NCBI GenBank assembly: GCA_003165075.1
Contig: PLSM01000094.1
Location: forward strand, 111,509 to 175,508
Direction of reading: 5' to 3'
DNA from: Acidobacteriaceae bacterium
GTDB taxonomy: Bacteria; Acidobacteriota; Terriglobia; Terriglobales; Acidobacteriaceae
DNA length: 64,000 nt
This document shows, in pieces, positions 38,931 to 48,523 of the stretch (position 1 is the stretch's first letter; each line of letters opens with the position of its first letter). Under the pieces are notes generated by a model. The model was given only the letters and a program-made list of their open reading frames with translations. It did not search any database and was not told where the DNA came from. The translations under genes and the position numbers were made by a program.

Positions 38931-38992
38931 CCCGCTCATCGCGATGAGGCCGCGATGAACGGGGCACAATCCCTGATACCTCGATGAGCGGG
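38931..38992 (+). repeat. REP-like hairpin, right of the RAYT pseudogene (inverted relative to left copy)
   Basis: TCATCGCG-ATGAGGC-CGCGATGAACGGGGCACA; outer inverted pair CCCGCTCATCG/CGATGAGCGGG. Confidence 0.75.
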
Positions 38993-39006
38993 CCACCTGC
39001 CAATCG

Positions 39007-39918
39007 TCAGAGGAACGTCACGCGGGTCGCTTCCTGCTTGCCTTGGGCGAAACCGGCACGGGCGGCGGGGATGCGGGTCGCCAGATCCATCTGGTTCGTG
39101 CCCATTGCGGCTCGGGAATCGGCGTCCGGTGTGATCACCTCAACGTGGCTGCCCTGCTTGCACAGGGCCTCGACCTGGCTCGCCAGGTCCGCGCCCGGGA
39201 ATTTGCGCAGACCCTCGAACTGGCCTGCCGGTAGTGTCCCGCTCCGTCCGCCAAACGGTGAGAGCACCACGACGTTCGCATAGCCCACTGCGAGGTCGGC
39301 GTTTTCGGTGGAGCGCACGCCACCGTTGATGTAGCGGGCGCCGTTGATGCTGTGCGTGGGCGCCAGACCAGGCATTGCGGTGCCTGCGGTCACTGCGTCT
39401 ACGAGGTCGACGCCGGAATCGCGGTCGAATGCAGCCAGCTCGCCGGTATGCGCGTCGACGGCCACCACGATCATCGGCCTATCCGGCCATTGCTGGCGAG
39501 GCAACCTGGAGGCGACCAGCGCGCGCCGCTGTTCCGCCGCTGCGGGTCCAAGGGTGGCATCGCTTTCTAACCCGAACGCGCCCATCGCACAGCGTAGATC
39601 GGCTGCCGAGGTGGCTGCGGCGCCGATGGCCCTCATCCGCTCGAACACCGTGCCCATCGACAGGGACGGCGGCTCCTGCCGGTTCTGTCCGACCGGTCGA
39701 ACCGGCTCAGACAGAATCGAAGCAAACAGTTCGGCTGGCGGTATGCCGCTGCGCATATGCGCCGCCGCGGTTGCGCCGGACGAGGTGCCGATCACCAGAT
39801 CGGCGGCCTCTGTCATATCGATGCCAGCTTCGGCCAGTCCTGCGATGACACCGATCAGCCACGCATTTCCGGCAGCCCCACCACCACCGAGAACCAGAGC
39901 AACATTTTTGTGAATCAT
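39007..39918 (-). CDS. Patatin-like phospholipase family protein
   Basis: LVLGGGGAAGNAWLIGVIAGLAEAG, LVIGTSSGATAAAHM (GxSxG), INGGVRSTENADLA. Confidence 0.85.
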   Translation of the reverse strand: MIHKNVALVLGGGGAAGNAWLIGVIAGLAEAGIDMTEAADLVIGTSSGATAAAHMRSGIPPAELFASILSEPVRPVGQNRQEPPSLSMGTVFERMRAIGAAATSAADLRCAMGAFGLESDATLGPAAAEQRRALVASRLPRQQWPDRPMIVVAVDAHTGELAAFDRDSGVDLVDAVTAGTAMPGLAPTHSINGARYINGGVRSTENADLAVGYANVVVLSPFGGRSGTLPAGQFEGLRKFPGADLASQVEALCKQGSHVEVITPDADSRAAMGTNQMDLATRIPAARAGFAQGKQEATRVTFL

Positions 39919-40564
39919 CTGCCCACTTTTTCAGCCTGTGGAATCTCCTGTCAATCGAAATACCCTTCCGTTCTCACTCGATTCGGCATAGAAATGGGTG
40001 GCAGGTGGCCCACCCTAACCCCGCCACAAATCGGGGTGCCCCGTCTAGCTCCGCTAGGGCGGGATAGATATCGTCCTCATCACAGACACTCCTCTTCGGC
40101 GGGTGCCCATCGGTTCCACAGTTTCATCGTGGAAGGGTAGAAGGCCGCAAACCTCAACCGCCGCGAACTTCAATTCTCCGGCCAGATGCTCCGTCTCCTG
40201 CTCCTGTCGAATGAGTCGCAAGCTCCCGAAGGGAACTTTGCCGATTATTTCCTCGGTTTCTTGCACAATGAATGAGGAGATAAAGCAGGCAGCGCAGACG
40301 TCTCACCCGTGTAACCTCCGTAAGTCCTTTCCTGAGAAGATTCTGCAGCCAACTCCAATGTTCTCAATATTTTAGCAACCCTACCATGCTCTAAGTCCAT
40401 TAGGCTCAAGAATTTACTCACAGAATAGGGGGGAGAGGGGTATCCCTGAAAAGGGTACGGACCGGTGACTGTAGCCGTGCTGCTCGCTGCTCCCCCCGGT
40501 GCCGGCCCCCTTGTTCCCGCACCGGCGCTGCTTTCGCAGCTTTTGGACAGGCTCTGAGACCCCG

Positions 40565-40903
40565 CTACGCCGCCGGCATAACGGCAGTGCTCTCCGTCTC
40601 CGTGGGAAAAGTCTGAATCTCGAGGTCGATGCTGGCGATTTCTTCTCCGCGGTCCGCCCCCTGGAAACGGGTGCACTGGCACAGTTCGGTAAAGCGGCTG
40701 TGGCCGTTCTGGCTCAGTTCCAGGCCCACGGCGATCAGGATGCTGTAGATATCGACGCAGGATCGGCGTTCGAACTCAAACAGCACATTCACCAATCCGG
40801 TATCGTTGGCGCCGCGGCTCAGGACCCAGCCGCCGCAGCCCAGGATAGCTCCCGTGAGGCTCCGCACCAGCCGGTCCGGCTCCTCCATTGAAATGGCCCT
40901 CAT
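40565..40903 (-). CDS. Conserved-looking hypothetical protein (~112 aa)
   Basis: MRAISMEEPDRLVRSLTGAILGCGGWVLSRGANDTGLVNVLFEFERRSCVDIYSILIAVGLELSQNGHSRFTELCQCTR; protein-like composition; start assumed. Confidence 0.55.
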   Translation of the reverse strand: MRAISMEEPDRLVRSLTGAILGCGGWVLSRGANDTGLVNVLFEFERRSCVDIYSILIAVGLELSQNGHSRFTELCQCTRFQGADRGEEIASIDLEIQTFPTETESTAVMPAA

Positions 40904-41166
40904 CTGCAGCGCCCACGGGATAGCAGATGCTTGCACTGGTTCGCGAAGTGGAACTGTCCTTCTCACACTTGGTATATCGGATTCACTCCGAAGAGCATCA
41001 CCGATGTGCGGGAGTTGCACGCCGCGTGACCGGCTTTGATACATTCCCAGCCCACCCGGCGACCCATGCAGCGCTCCTGGCTGGTGGAAGTCCGTGGTCC
41101 CCCTGCAGAGCTCCCTGCCACCGCCGGCACTCAAACCAAACAGAATGTTGTAGCTTCATAGACAGC

Positions 41167-41550
41167 ATGATCGTCGGCAGCGGCATCGACCTGATCGAGA
41201 TCGGGCGCATCCAGCGTTCCGTGGAGCGCTATGGCCCGCGCTTCCTTAATCGCGTCTATACCGCTGCGGAGCAGGCCTACAGTCTGCGCAAACGCCAGGC
41301 CGCCGAGAGCCTCGCCGCTCGCTTTGCGGCCAAGGAAGCGGGCGCGAAGGCGTTGGGCACAGGCATCAGCCATGGTGTGAACTGGCTGGAAATCGAGGTG
41401 GTGCGCGAGCCGGGTGGCCGGCCCACTTTGCGCTTTCACGGCCGTGCCGCCCAGATTGCCGCCCGCATGGGCGTGTCCCGCGCCGCGCTCTCCATCACCC
41501 ACACGGCCACCCTGGCCATGGCCAGTGTGGTGCTCGAAAATGGGCCGTAA
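41167..41550 (+). CDS. acpS: Holo-[acyl-carrier-protein] synthase
   Basis: MIVGSGIDLIEIGRIQRSVERYG, LAARFAAKEAGAKALGTG, ALSITHTATLAMASVVLE. Confidence 0.95.
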   Translation: MIVGSGIDLIEIGRIQRSVERYGPRFLNRVYTAAEQAYSLRKRQAAESLAARFAAKEAGAKALGTGISHGVNWLEIEVVREPGGRPTLRFHGRAAQIAARMGVSRAALSITHTATLAMASVVLENGP

Positions 41551-41622
41551 CCCACGCCCTTTCTGCTATTCTCAAGGCGTTGATGGAAGCATTACCCGGC
41601 TCCATTCAGTAAGGGGATTGCC

Positions 41623-42699
41623 TTGCCCAGCCGCAAAGAGATTCAGTGGTCGCAGCTCAAAGTTGGCGCATTGGTCCTCGCGGGCTCGGCCGTACTGATT
41701 TTTCTCATCTTTTTGATGACGGGCTCGTCGGGCGGGCTGTTTGCGCACAAGCTGATCTTGCGCTCGTATTTTGAGAATGCCGCGGGCCTGAAGAACGGTG
41801 CACCCGTCACCCTTGAGGGTGTAACCATCGGCAACGTCACCCGTATCCGCGTGGTTCCTGAGCGCAATCCCACCCCGGTGGAGGTGACCATGCGCGTGGG
41901 CCGCGACTATCTCCAGGACCTGCATACCACTTCGACTACCGCAATTACCCAGGCAGGCGTGCTCGGCGACAGCTACGTCGACATCGACTCCGGCCATGCC
42001 ACCGGCCCCCCGCCGGCCGAAAACGCCGAACTCACGGCCACCCAGTCGCCCAGCATTCAAACCGTAATCAGCACCAGCGAGACCTCCATCGAGCAGGTCG
42101 CCGTACTGCTCCACAAACTCGAAATCCTCGTGGACTCGCTTAACTCGAAGCGCGGCACAATCGGAGGGTTGATCAACGATCCGGTGTTTTATGCCAAGGT
42201 TTCCCACATCACCAACGATCTTGAAAAGATTACCAGCGCCATCAGCCAGGGCCGCGGCACCATGGGCAAGCTGGTCAACGACGACACGCTCTACACCCAT
42301 GCCAGCTCCGTCGTCGACCACCTCGACAATATCGCCACCGGGCTGGACGAGGGCAAGGGCTCCGCGGGCAAACTGCTGCGCGACGAGACGCTCTACAACA
42401 ATCTGAACACCACCGTGGCCAACGCCAACCAGTTGATGGCCGAGGTTAACCAGGGCAAGGGCTCCCTGGGCAAGCTGGCCAAGGACCCGGCCTTTGCGCA
42501 AAAGCTGGATGACACCATCAGCCGCCTCGACAGCATTCTCAAAAGCGTGGACGAGGGCAAGGGCACACTGGGACAAATGGTGCAAAGCCGCGCGCTCTAC
42601 GATCATGCCGACCAGACCATGGACCAGGCGCAGCAGTTAATCAAGAGCATGCGCGAGGATCCGAAGAAGTATCTGGTCATCCGCCTCAAGCTCTTCTAG
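41623..42699 (+). CDS. MlaD/MCE-domain protein with C-terminal imperfect repeats
   Basis: N-terminal TM, LRSYFENAAGLKNGAPVTLEGVTIGNVTRIRVVPERNPTPVEVTMRVGRDY, GVLGDSYVDID. Confidence 0.88.
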   Translation: MPSRKEIQWSQLKVGALVLAGSAVLIFLIFLMTGSSGGLFAHKLILRSYFENAAGLKNGAPVTLEGVTIGNVTRIRVVPERNPTPVEVTMRVGRDYLQDLHTTSTTAITQAGVLGDSYVDIDSGHATGPPPAENAELTATQSPSIQTVISTSETSIEQVAVLLHKLEILVDSLNSKRGTIGGLINDPVFYAKVSHITNDLEKITSAISQGRGTMGKLVNDDTLYTHASSVVDHLDNIATGLDEGKGSAGKLLRDETLYNNLNTTVANANQLMAEVNQGKGSLGKLAKDPAFAQKLDDTISRLDSILKSVDEGKGTLGQMVQSRALYDHADQTMDQAQQLIKSMREDPKKYLVIRLKLF

Positions 42700-42783
42700 G
42701 CCCGCTCCCAGGCTCAGGCAAGCTGGCTGTTTGTGTAGACTTCCTGCGAACTCACACAACGGATTTTCGCGGAGGATAGCCCC

Positions 42784-43880
42784 ATATACAGACTGCGTCG
42801 CGCCGGTTTCGCACTTATCATTTGCCTTCCGGCCTGTCTGCTTGCGCAGCAGGGCGCGGTTCCCGCTGAGCAGGCGCCTGCTGCTCAGGAGCCCGTCCTC
42901 GCCGAGCGTCCCACTCCCTCGCCTGACAACGCCATGGGCCGCATCGAGCTTGATGTCGTAGTGACCGACAAGTCGGGAAAGCCGATCTCTGGTCTCGAGC
43001 GCGAGGACTTCACACTGCTCGACGACAAACAGCCCGCGAAGATTCTCTCCTTTCAGGCCTACAACGCAACCACCCCAACAGAGGACCCGCTGCCTGAGGT
43101 CATTCTTATGTTCGATACGGTCAATGTTGGGGACCCGTATGTTGTCACCGTGGGCCGGGCGATCGAGAAATTTCTACGCCAGAACGGCGGACATCTCGCC
43201 CAGCCGGTTGCCATCCTGCTGATGACTAACCTCGGTGTCACCCTCGCGGCCCAGCCCTCGCGTGACGGAAATGCGCTGGCTACCACTGTGGAGCAGCTCC
43301 AAACCAGATTGCGCACCGTTGGCCCCCCCAGGGATGGGGCGATCTGGAACGGGCCCAGTTCTGCACCAAGTCGTTGGCCTCCATTGTTCAGTTCGCGGCG
43401 TAGGAGCCGGGCAAAAAGCTGCTGATCTGGATCGGACCCGGCTGGCCCATGCTCGATGGGCCCGAATTCAATTTTTCACCCCGTGCCAAGCAGGCGAATT
43501 TCGATGTCATCGTTAGTTTTTCCACCCTTATACGTCAGGCGCGGATGTCCCTGTATAGCGTTGCAGAGGGCACAGGAGACATTCACTCGACTGACTACCA
43601 GGATTATGTAAAAGGGCTGAAGCAGGCCAAGCAAGTCGACCCTGCCGACCTCACCTTGAGGGTAATGGCAGCGCAAAGCGGCGGACGCGTCCTCGGTCCG
43701 GATAATGACCTGGTCGCTCAAATCAACCACTCTGTCGCCGACGTCACTGCCTTCTACACCATCTCGTTCGATCCTCCACGCGCTGACCTGCCTGACGAAT
43801 ATCACGACCTGAAGGTGCAAATCGGCAAGCCAGGTTTGACTGCGAGGACGAATACCGGCTATTACAACCAGCCGCAATGA
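42784..43880 (+). pseudogene. VWFA-type protein, decayed first copy
   Basis: Against 44350-45450: ATGAATAGA became ATATACAGA (start lost), net -4 nt at ~43325-43345, in-frame TAG at 43401. Confidence 0.85.
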
Positions 43881-43977
43881 GAGGAATTTTTACGTTGGAT
43901 GCACCCACGAGCGTCGCCACGTCAGAAGTCGTGCTTATGCTAATCTCCATCCGGTTGGTATTTTTCGAGAAATCGTC

Positions 43978-44265
43978 GTGGCGAATCTGTACCGCCGCCA
44001 ATTCGCCTGCACGTTGATTCTCTTGGCTATCTTCTGTTTCCTGCCCATTGCAGCTGGCGCCCAGGCGCACAGTGTCGTATGCAGCGGAGGGTTCGGCAGC
44101 ATTCTTAAAAGCGTGGACGAGGGCAAGGGCACACTGGGACAACTGCTGCAGAGCCGATCGCTTTTCGATCATGCCGACCAGGCCATGGACCAGGCGCAGC
44201 AGTTGATTAAGGGCATGCGGGAGAACCTAAAGAAGTGTCTGGTCATCCGCCTCAAGCTCTTCTAG
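43978..44265 (+). CDS. Chimeric ORF: signal peptide of the 45548 gene fused in frame to MlaD C-terminal repeat; GTG start
   Basis: MANLYRRQFACTLILLAIFCFLPIAAGAQAHSVVCSGGFGS|ILKSVDEGKGTLGQLLQSRSLFDHADQAMDQAQQLIKGMRENLKKCLVIRLKLF. Confidence 0.6.
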   Translation: MANLYRRQFACTLILLAIFCFLPIAAGAQAHSVVCSGGFGSILKSVDEGKGTLGQLLQSRSLFDHADQAMDQAQQLIKGMRENLKKCLVIRLKLF

Positions 44266-44349
44266 ATCCGCTGCCAGGCACAGGCAGGCTGGCTGTTAGA
44301 ATAGACTTCCTGCAAGCTCACACAGCGGATTTTCGCGGAGGATAGCCCC

Positions 44350-45450
44350 ATGAATAGACTGCGTCGCGCCGGTTTCGCACTTATCATTTGCATCCCGGCC
44401 TGTCTGCTTGCGCAGCAGGGGGCAGTTCCCGCTGAGCAGGCGCCTGCTGCCCAGGTGCCCACCCTCGCCGAGCGTCCCGCTCCCCCGCCTGACCACGCAA
44501 CGGGCCGCATCAAGCTTGATGTCGTAGTGACCGACAAGGCAGGAAATCCTATCTCCGGCCTTGAACGCGCCGACTTCACCCTGCTCGACGATAAACAGCC
44601 CGCGAAGATTCTCTCTTTCCAGCCTCATAACCCAAGACCTTCTGCCAACAACCTGCCGCCTGAAGTCATTCTTCTTATCGACACGGTGAACGTTGGGGAC
44701 AGCAATGTTGTCATTGTTCGTAAGGAAATCGAAAAGTTTCTGCGCCAGAACGGCGGACATCTCGCCCAGCCGGTAGCCGTCCTGCTGATGACTAACCTCG
44801 GTGTCACCCTCGCGGCCCAACCCTCGCTTGACGGTAATGCGCTGGCTACCGCTGTGGAGCAACTCCAACCCAGATTGCGCACCATTGGCCCCGCCCAGGG
44901 CGCCTGGGGCGATCTGGAACGTTTCCAGTTCAGTACCAAGTCGTTGGGCTCCATTGTTCAACCCGCGGCGCATGTGCCGGGCAAGAAGCTGCTGGTCTGG
45001 ATTGGATCCGGCTGGCCCATGCTCGATGGGCCGATATTTAATTTCTCACCCCGCGATATGCAGGCGAATTTCGATGCGATCGTTAGGTTTTCCAACCTTA
45101 TGCGTGAGGCGCGGATGTCCCTGTATAGCGTCTCAGAGGGCACAGGAGACATTCGCTCGACTGATTATCAGAATTATGTAAAAGGGGTGAAACAAGCCAA
45201 CCAAGCCGAGCCTGCCTGCCTCGGTTTGAAGGTAGTGGCGGCGCAGAGCGGCGGGCGCGTCCTCGGTCCGGATAACGACCTGGTCGCTCAAATCAACCAC
45301 TCTGTCGCCGACGCCACTGCCTTCTACACCATCTCGTTCGATCCTCCGCGCGCTGACCGGCCTGACGAATATCACGACTTGAAGGTGCAAATCGGCAAGC
45401 CAGGTTTCACTGCGAGGACGAATACCGGCTATTACGACCAGCCGCAATGA
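44350..45450 (+). CDS. VWFA-related domain protein (intact second copy)
   Basis: IKLDVVVTDKAGNPISGLERADFTLLDDKQPAKILSF, PPEVILLIDTVNVGDSNV, YSVSEGTGDIRSTDY, DYHDLKVQIGKPGFTARTNTGYY. Confidence 0.85.
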   Translation: MNRLRRAGFALIICIPACLLAQQGAVPAEQAPAAQVPTLAERPAPPPDHATGRIKLDVVVTDKAGNPISGLERADFTLLDDKQPAKILSFQPHNPRPSANNLPPEVILLIDTVNVGDSNVVIVRKEIEKFLRQNGGHLAQPVAVLLMTNLGVTLAAQPSLDGNALATAVEQLQPRLRTIGPAQGAWGDLERFQFSTKSLGSIVQPAAHVPGKKLLVWIGSGWPMLDGPIFNFSPRDMQANFDAIVRFSNLMREARMSLYSVSEGTGDIRSTDYQNYVKGVKQANQAEPACLGLKVVAAQSGGRVLGPDNDLVAQINHSVADATAFYTISFDPPRADRPDEYHDLKVQIGKPGFTARTNTGYYDQPQ

Positions 45451-45547
45451 CCGGAATTTTTCCGTTTGATGCACCCATGAGCGTCACCACATCCGAAGTC
45501 GTGCTTGTGCTAATCTCCATCCGGTTGGTATTGTTCGAGAAATCGCC

Positions 45548-46852
45548 ATGTCGAATCTGCAACGCCGCCAATTCGCCTGCACGTTGATCCTCTTGGCTAT
45601 CTTCTGTTTCTTGCCCATTGCAGCCGGCGCCCAGGCGCACAGTGTCGTGTGCAGCGGAGGGTTCGGCAGCTTCGACGCCAAATCCACCACCGGTGTCGCA
45701 GTATCCGTGGGGCCCGAGCGCAGTGGGGAATTCGCCAAACACGCCTGCCAGGCAAAATTCAGATGGGAAAGGCAGGACCTGCGGGCTGTGCCCGATGCCT
45801 CCGAGGTCGATGTCGATGCCATGGGTATCGATCTGGGCCTGGGCTCGCTCGTCGTGGCGCTGCAGGTGAAGGCGACCGACAGCGATCCGCTCATGAAATA
45901 CGAAATCTACTCCCTGAAGAAGCCTCCGCGCCTGCTGAAAGAGATCACAGGAGGCGATTATTACAGCGCTGCCGATACCGATTTGGACGGTCTCATCGAG
46001 ATATGGACCGACGATGCCGGAGCCTTAAAGGACTTCGACAACATACCTCTAAGCTCATTCGATCTCCCTCCTACAGTCGTCCTGAGGTATGAAAAAGAGC
46101 GCTTGATCGACGTAAGTTCCGAGTTCCGATCTGCCTTCGATCGCCAAATTGAGGCGCTGCGCACCCAAATTGATCCCCGCGACTTAGCCGACTTCAAGAC
46201 CAGCGATGGAAAGTTGTCGACCATGTTTCATATGTCCGCCGACCAGATGCATCGCGACCTGACCACCAAGATCAGGGTGCTGGAGATTGTATGGGGTTAT
46301 CTCTACAGCGACCGTGAACAGGACGCATGGAATGCCCTCGGCGCCATGTGGCCCCCGGCCGACGTCGACCGGATTCGCGCCTCCATCCTTGATGCGCGAG
46401 CGCACGGAATCCGCAGCAGGGTTGACGGCGTCTCCCACGAATTGGCTCCTTCGCGCCGGCCTAAACATGCCATGATCTTCGATCGGGTCACAGGAAAAGT
46501 GTCGGACGCCACCGTAGACCTGCCTCACCAGGGTCACGGTGACCCGTCGATGGGTTCCGGTGGTTCAGGTGGTTCACAGGACCACATGAGTTCCTTCGAG
46601 GCCGACAGCTTTCCGGTGCAGATTCTCATGCGGCGTCCGCCTCCGCCGGAAGGTTCTGAGGCCGCGCCCGTCACTGAAGTTGCCGTAAACCTGGTGGTTG
46701 ACGCGGCGGGAAAGGTCCGCTCCGCCAAGGTGGAAGGAAGTCCCGACAAGGACTTGGTCGGCTCCACTGTGGGCTGGAAATTCATTCCCGCCTACAAAGA
46801 TGGCAAGGCTGTCGCAAGCCGCTTGCGCATGGGGGTCACGCCTTCACAATAG
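45548..46852 (+). CDS. Secreted hypothetical protein with TonB-C-like domain
   Basis: Signal peptide; C-terminal VTEVAVNLVVDAAGKVRSAKVEGSPDKDLVGSTVGWKFIPAYKDGKAVASRLRMGV. Confidence 0.75.
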   Translation: MSNLQRRQFACTLILLAIFCFLPIAAGAQAHSVVCSGGFGSFDAKSTTGVAVSVGPERSGEFAKHACQAKFRWERQDLRAVPDASEVDVDAMGIDLGLGSLVVALQVKATDSDPLMKYEIYSLKKPPRLLKEITGGDYYSAADTDLDGLIEIWTDDAGALKDFDNIPLSSFDLPPTVVLRYEKERLIDVSSEFRSAFDRQIEALRTQIDPRDLADFKTSDGKLSTMFHMSADQMHRDLTTKIRVLEIVWGYLYSDREQDAWNALGAMWPPADVDRIRASILDARAHGIRSRVDGVSHELAPSRRPKHAMIFDRVTGKVSDATVDLPHQGHGDPSMGSGGSGGSQDHMSSFEADSFPVQILMRRPPPPEGSEAAPVTEVAVNLVVDAAGKVRSAKVEGSPDKDLVGSTVGWKFIPAYKDGKAVASRLRMGVTPSQ

Positions 46853-46885
46853 CGGGGCGCGGCTTGAGTCTAAGGCGCAATCGAC

Positions 46886-47626
46886 ATGAGGCTGAACAAC
46901 GTGCATCGCAACATATTGCTTGTGGTATTCCTGATTCCGGCGCTCAATCTACAGCCACAGCAGCCTGCGAGCCCGCCCGCCGGCACTGCCACGCCTGCGC
47001 AAATCTTCCAAGCCTATGCCCTCGCGGATCTGGGCCGGCACGCCGAAGCCGTCGCCGCATTCGAATCAATCTTCGGCTCCGATCCTGCCCAGCACGATTA
47101 CGCACAGGAGCGCGTCGCCGTGAACATGGCGCTCAAATATACACAGAACTGCGCGTCCAGCCAGTCGTGCATGGCCGACGATTTTCTAGCCATCGGAAAC
47201 GCCAAGGAAGCACTCCATTGGCAGAGCAAGCAATTCAAATCCCTGCAACAGGGCGAGAAGGTCAATGTGCATCAGGGTGAGGAACTGGATCCCGGAAGCG
47301 CCAAGTCTGTGGCTCTGGCCGATGCCTATGATTTGAATGCGAGAATTCAGGCGGCGATGGGCAAGCTCGGTCCCGCTCTTCGCGATCTCGATTCTGCCCT
47401 CGATACCCTACCCCGGAGCGCCAAGACCGCGCCGCGCGAAGCCGCCTACCACTATCATCGCGCCCTGATTCTTGCCGAGAATCACAAGTTGGCCGATGCT
47501 GCCAGGGCCTGCCGTAAATCGCTCGATATTGACGCCAATGTCAGCGGCCCCGGCGATCATCGCGGGCCGCAATGCCTTGAAATCGACGCCTTGGCATCTC
47601 CTCCGCATTCCGCTGCAGCTCAATAA
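46886..47626 (+). CDS. TPR-like secreted protein
   Basis: N-terminal signal, FQAYALADLGRHAEAVAAFESIFG, AAYHYHRALILAENHKLADAARACRKSLDID. Confidence 0.65.
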   Translation: MRLNNVHRNILLVVFLIPALNLQPQQPASPPAGTATPAQIFQAYALADLGRHAEAVAAFESIFGSDPAQHDYAQERVAVNMALKYTQNCASSQSCMADDFLAIGNAKEALHWQSKQFKSLQQGEKVNVHQGEELDPGSAKSVALADAYDLNARIQAAMGKLGPALRDLDSALDTLPRSAKTAPREAAYHYHRALILAENHKLADAARACRKSLDIDANVSGPGDHRGPQCLEIDALASPPHSAAAQ

Positions 47627-48522
47627 CTGGCGGACTGTGCGCTGCGAAACATCTTCCAGAACTCCACAAAGCTCTTCAGCCGCACCACTTGGAAATAGTC
47701 ACTGGCAACCATATAGAAGACCGTTGCGGCAGCCCAAACCGCGTGAAGGGCGTCACCCAACTGATCGCTGAAGGGCAGCGGCGCAGCGGACAGCACCATG
47801 GCCAGCACAATGAGCGCCAGCTTCACAATCCCCATCACCAGGTTGATCTCCATCAGTTTGCTCGTAAATGCCCTGCCCAGCTTGAGACTCTCGCCCAGGG
47901 CCGAAAGCGCGGAGCGCCCCTCCAGCAGCACCAGCAGCGGCGCGAGCGATACCGCCCAGTTGATCAGCGCCCACAGCGTAAAGAAGCCCAGCGACAGAAA
48001 GATGGCCCACATCGAGTAGCCCACCAAATCGGGCTCGCCTCCAGGAGCGATGTGCGCGGCCGCCACTGCTTGCATCGAACCGAACCAGCCCCACAGAGTG
48101 AGCCCAAGCAGCACCAGCCATGCGGCCTGCAAAACCATCATCGACACGGGTCGAAAGCGCAGACGCGGCTCAAGGCGCTGCAGCACAAGTCCGCGTCCCA
48201 ACGCGGAGATGACCACCCATGCCAGCGCCGCCATCGGCGCAAACCAGCGCAATACTGCCTCAACATGCGGCTGGTAGAGCGCCCATGCGTTGGCCAGTTG
48301 CACCGCAGCCACCCACGGGTTCATCGCATCCAGCCCCGTGAGTCCTGCCGACTCCAACGGAATCGCGGCCAGGATGTGCTGCGCCTGCACCCAGCAGACC
48401 AGCAGAAACAGCACGCCGAAGAGCCAGCGCCATCCCACTTCAAGGGCCGTGAGCGATGGCCGGCTGAAAACCCAGCCCATCTGGCCCACCAGCGACTGGG
48501 TGCCGCGCAACGGCGGTGCCAT
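47620..48522 (-). CDS. Multi-TM hypothetical membrane protein
   Basis: MAPPLRGTQSLVGQMGWVFSRPSLTALEVGWRWLFGVLFLLVCWVQ...; start at 48522 adjacent to the leuS stop. Confidence 0.7.
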   Translation of the reverse strand: MAPPLRGTQSLVGQMGWVFSRPSLTALEVGWRWLFGVLFLLVCWVQAQHILAAIPLESAGLTGLDAMNPWVAAVQLANAWALYQPHVEAVLRWFAPMAALAWVVISALGRGLVLQRLEPRLRFRPVSMMVLQAAWLVLLGLTLWGWFGSMQAVAAAHIAPGGEPDLVGYSMWAIFLSLGFFTLWALINWAVSLAPLLVLLEGRSALSALGESLKLGRAFTSKLMEINLVMGIVKLALIVLAMVLSAAPLPFSDQLGDALHAVWAAATVFYMVASDYFQVVRLKSFVEFWKMFRSAQSASY

Positions 48523-48523
48523 G

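Larger units (their letters stand above)
42531..45670. repeat. Tandem duplication, units ~42531-44096 (1566 bp) and ~44097-45666 (1570 bp)
   Basis: Near-identical order and sequence of MlaD 3' end, intergene, VWA gene and 5' end of next gene; CAGC at both ends and junction. Confidence 0.9.

Noticed and set aside
40054-40266. 70-aa minus-strand ORF (MQETEEIIGKVPFGSLRLIRQEQETEHLAGELKFAAVEVCGLLPFHDETVE...)
   Set aside because: Composition is somewhat protein-like, but no family recognised and no clear context; could be a gene remnant, not enough to call.
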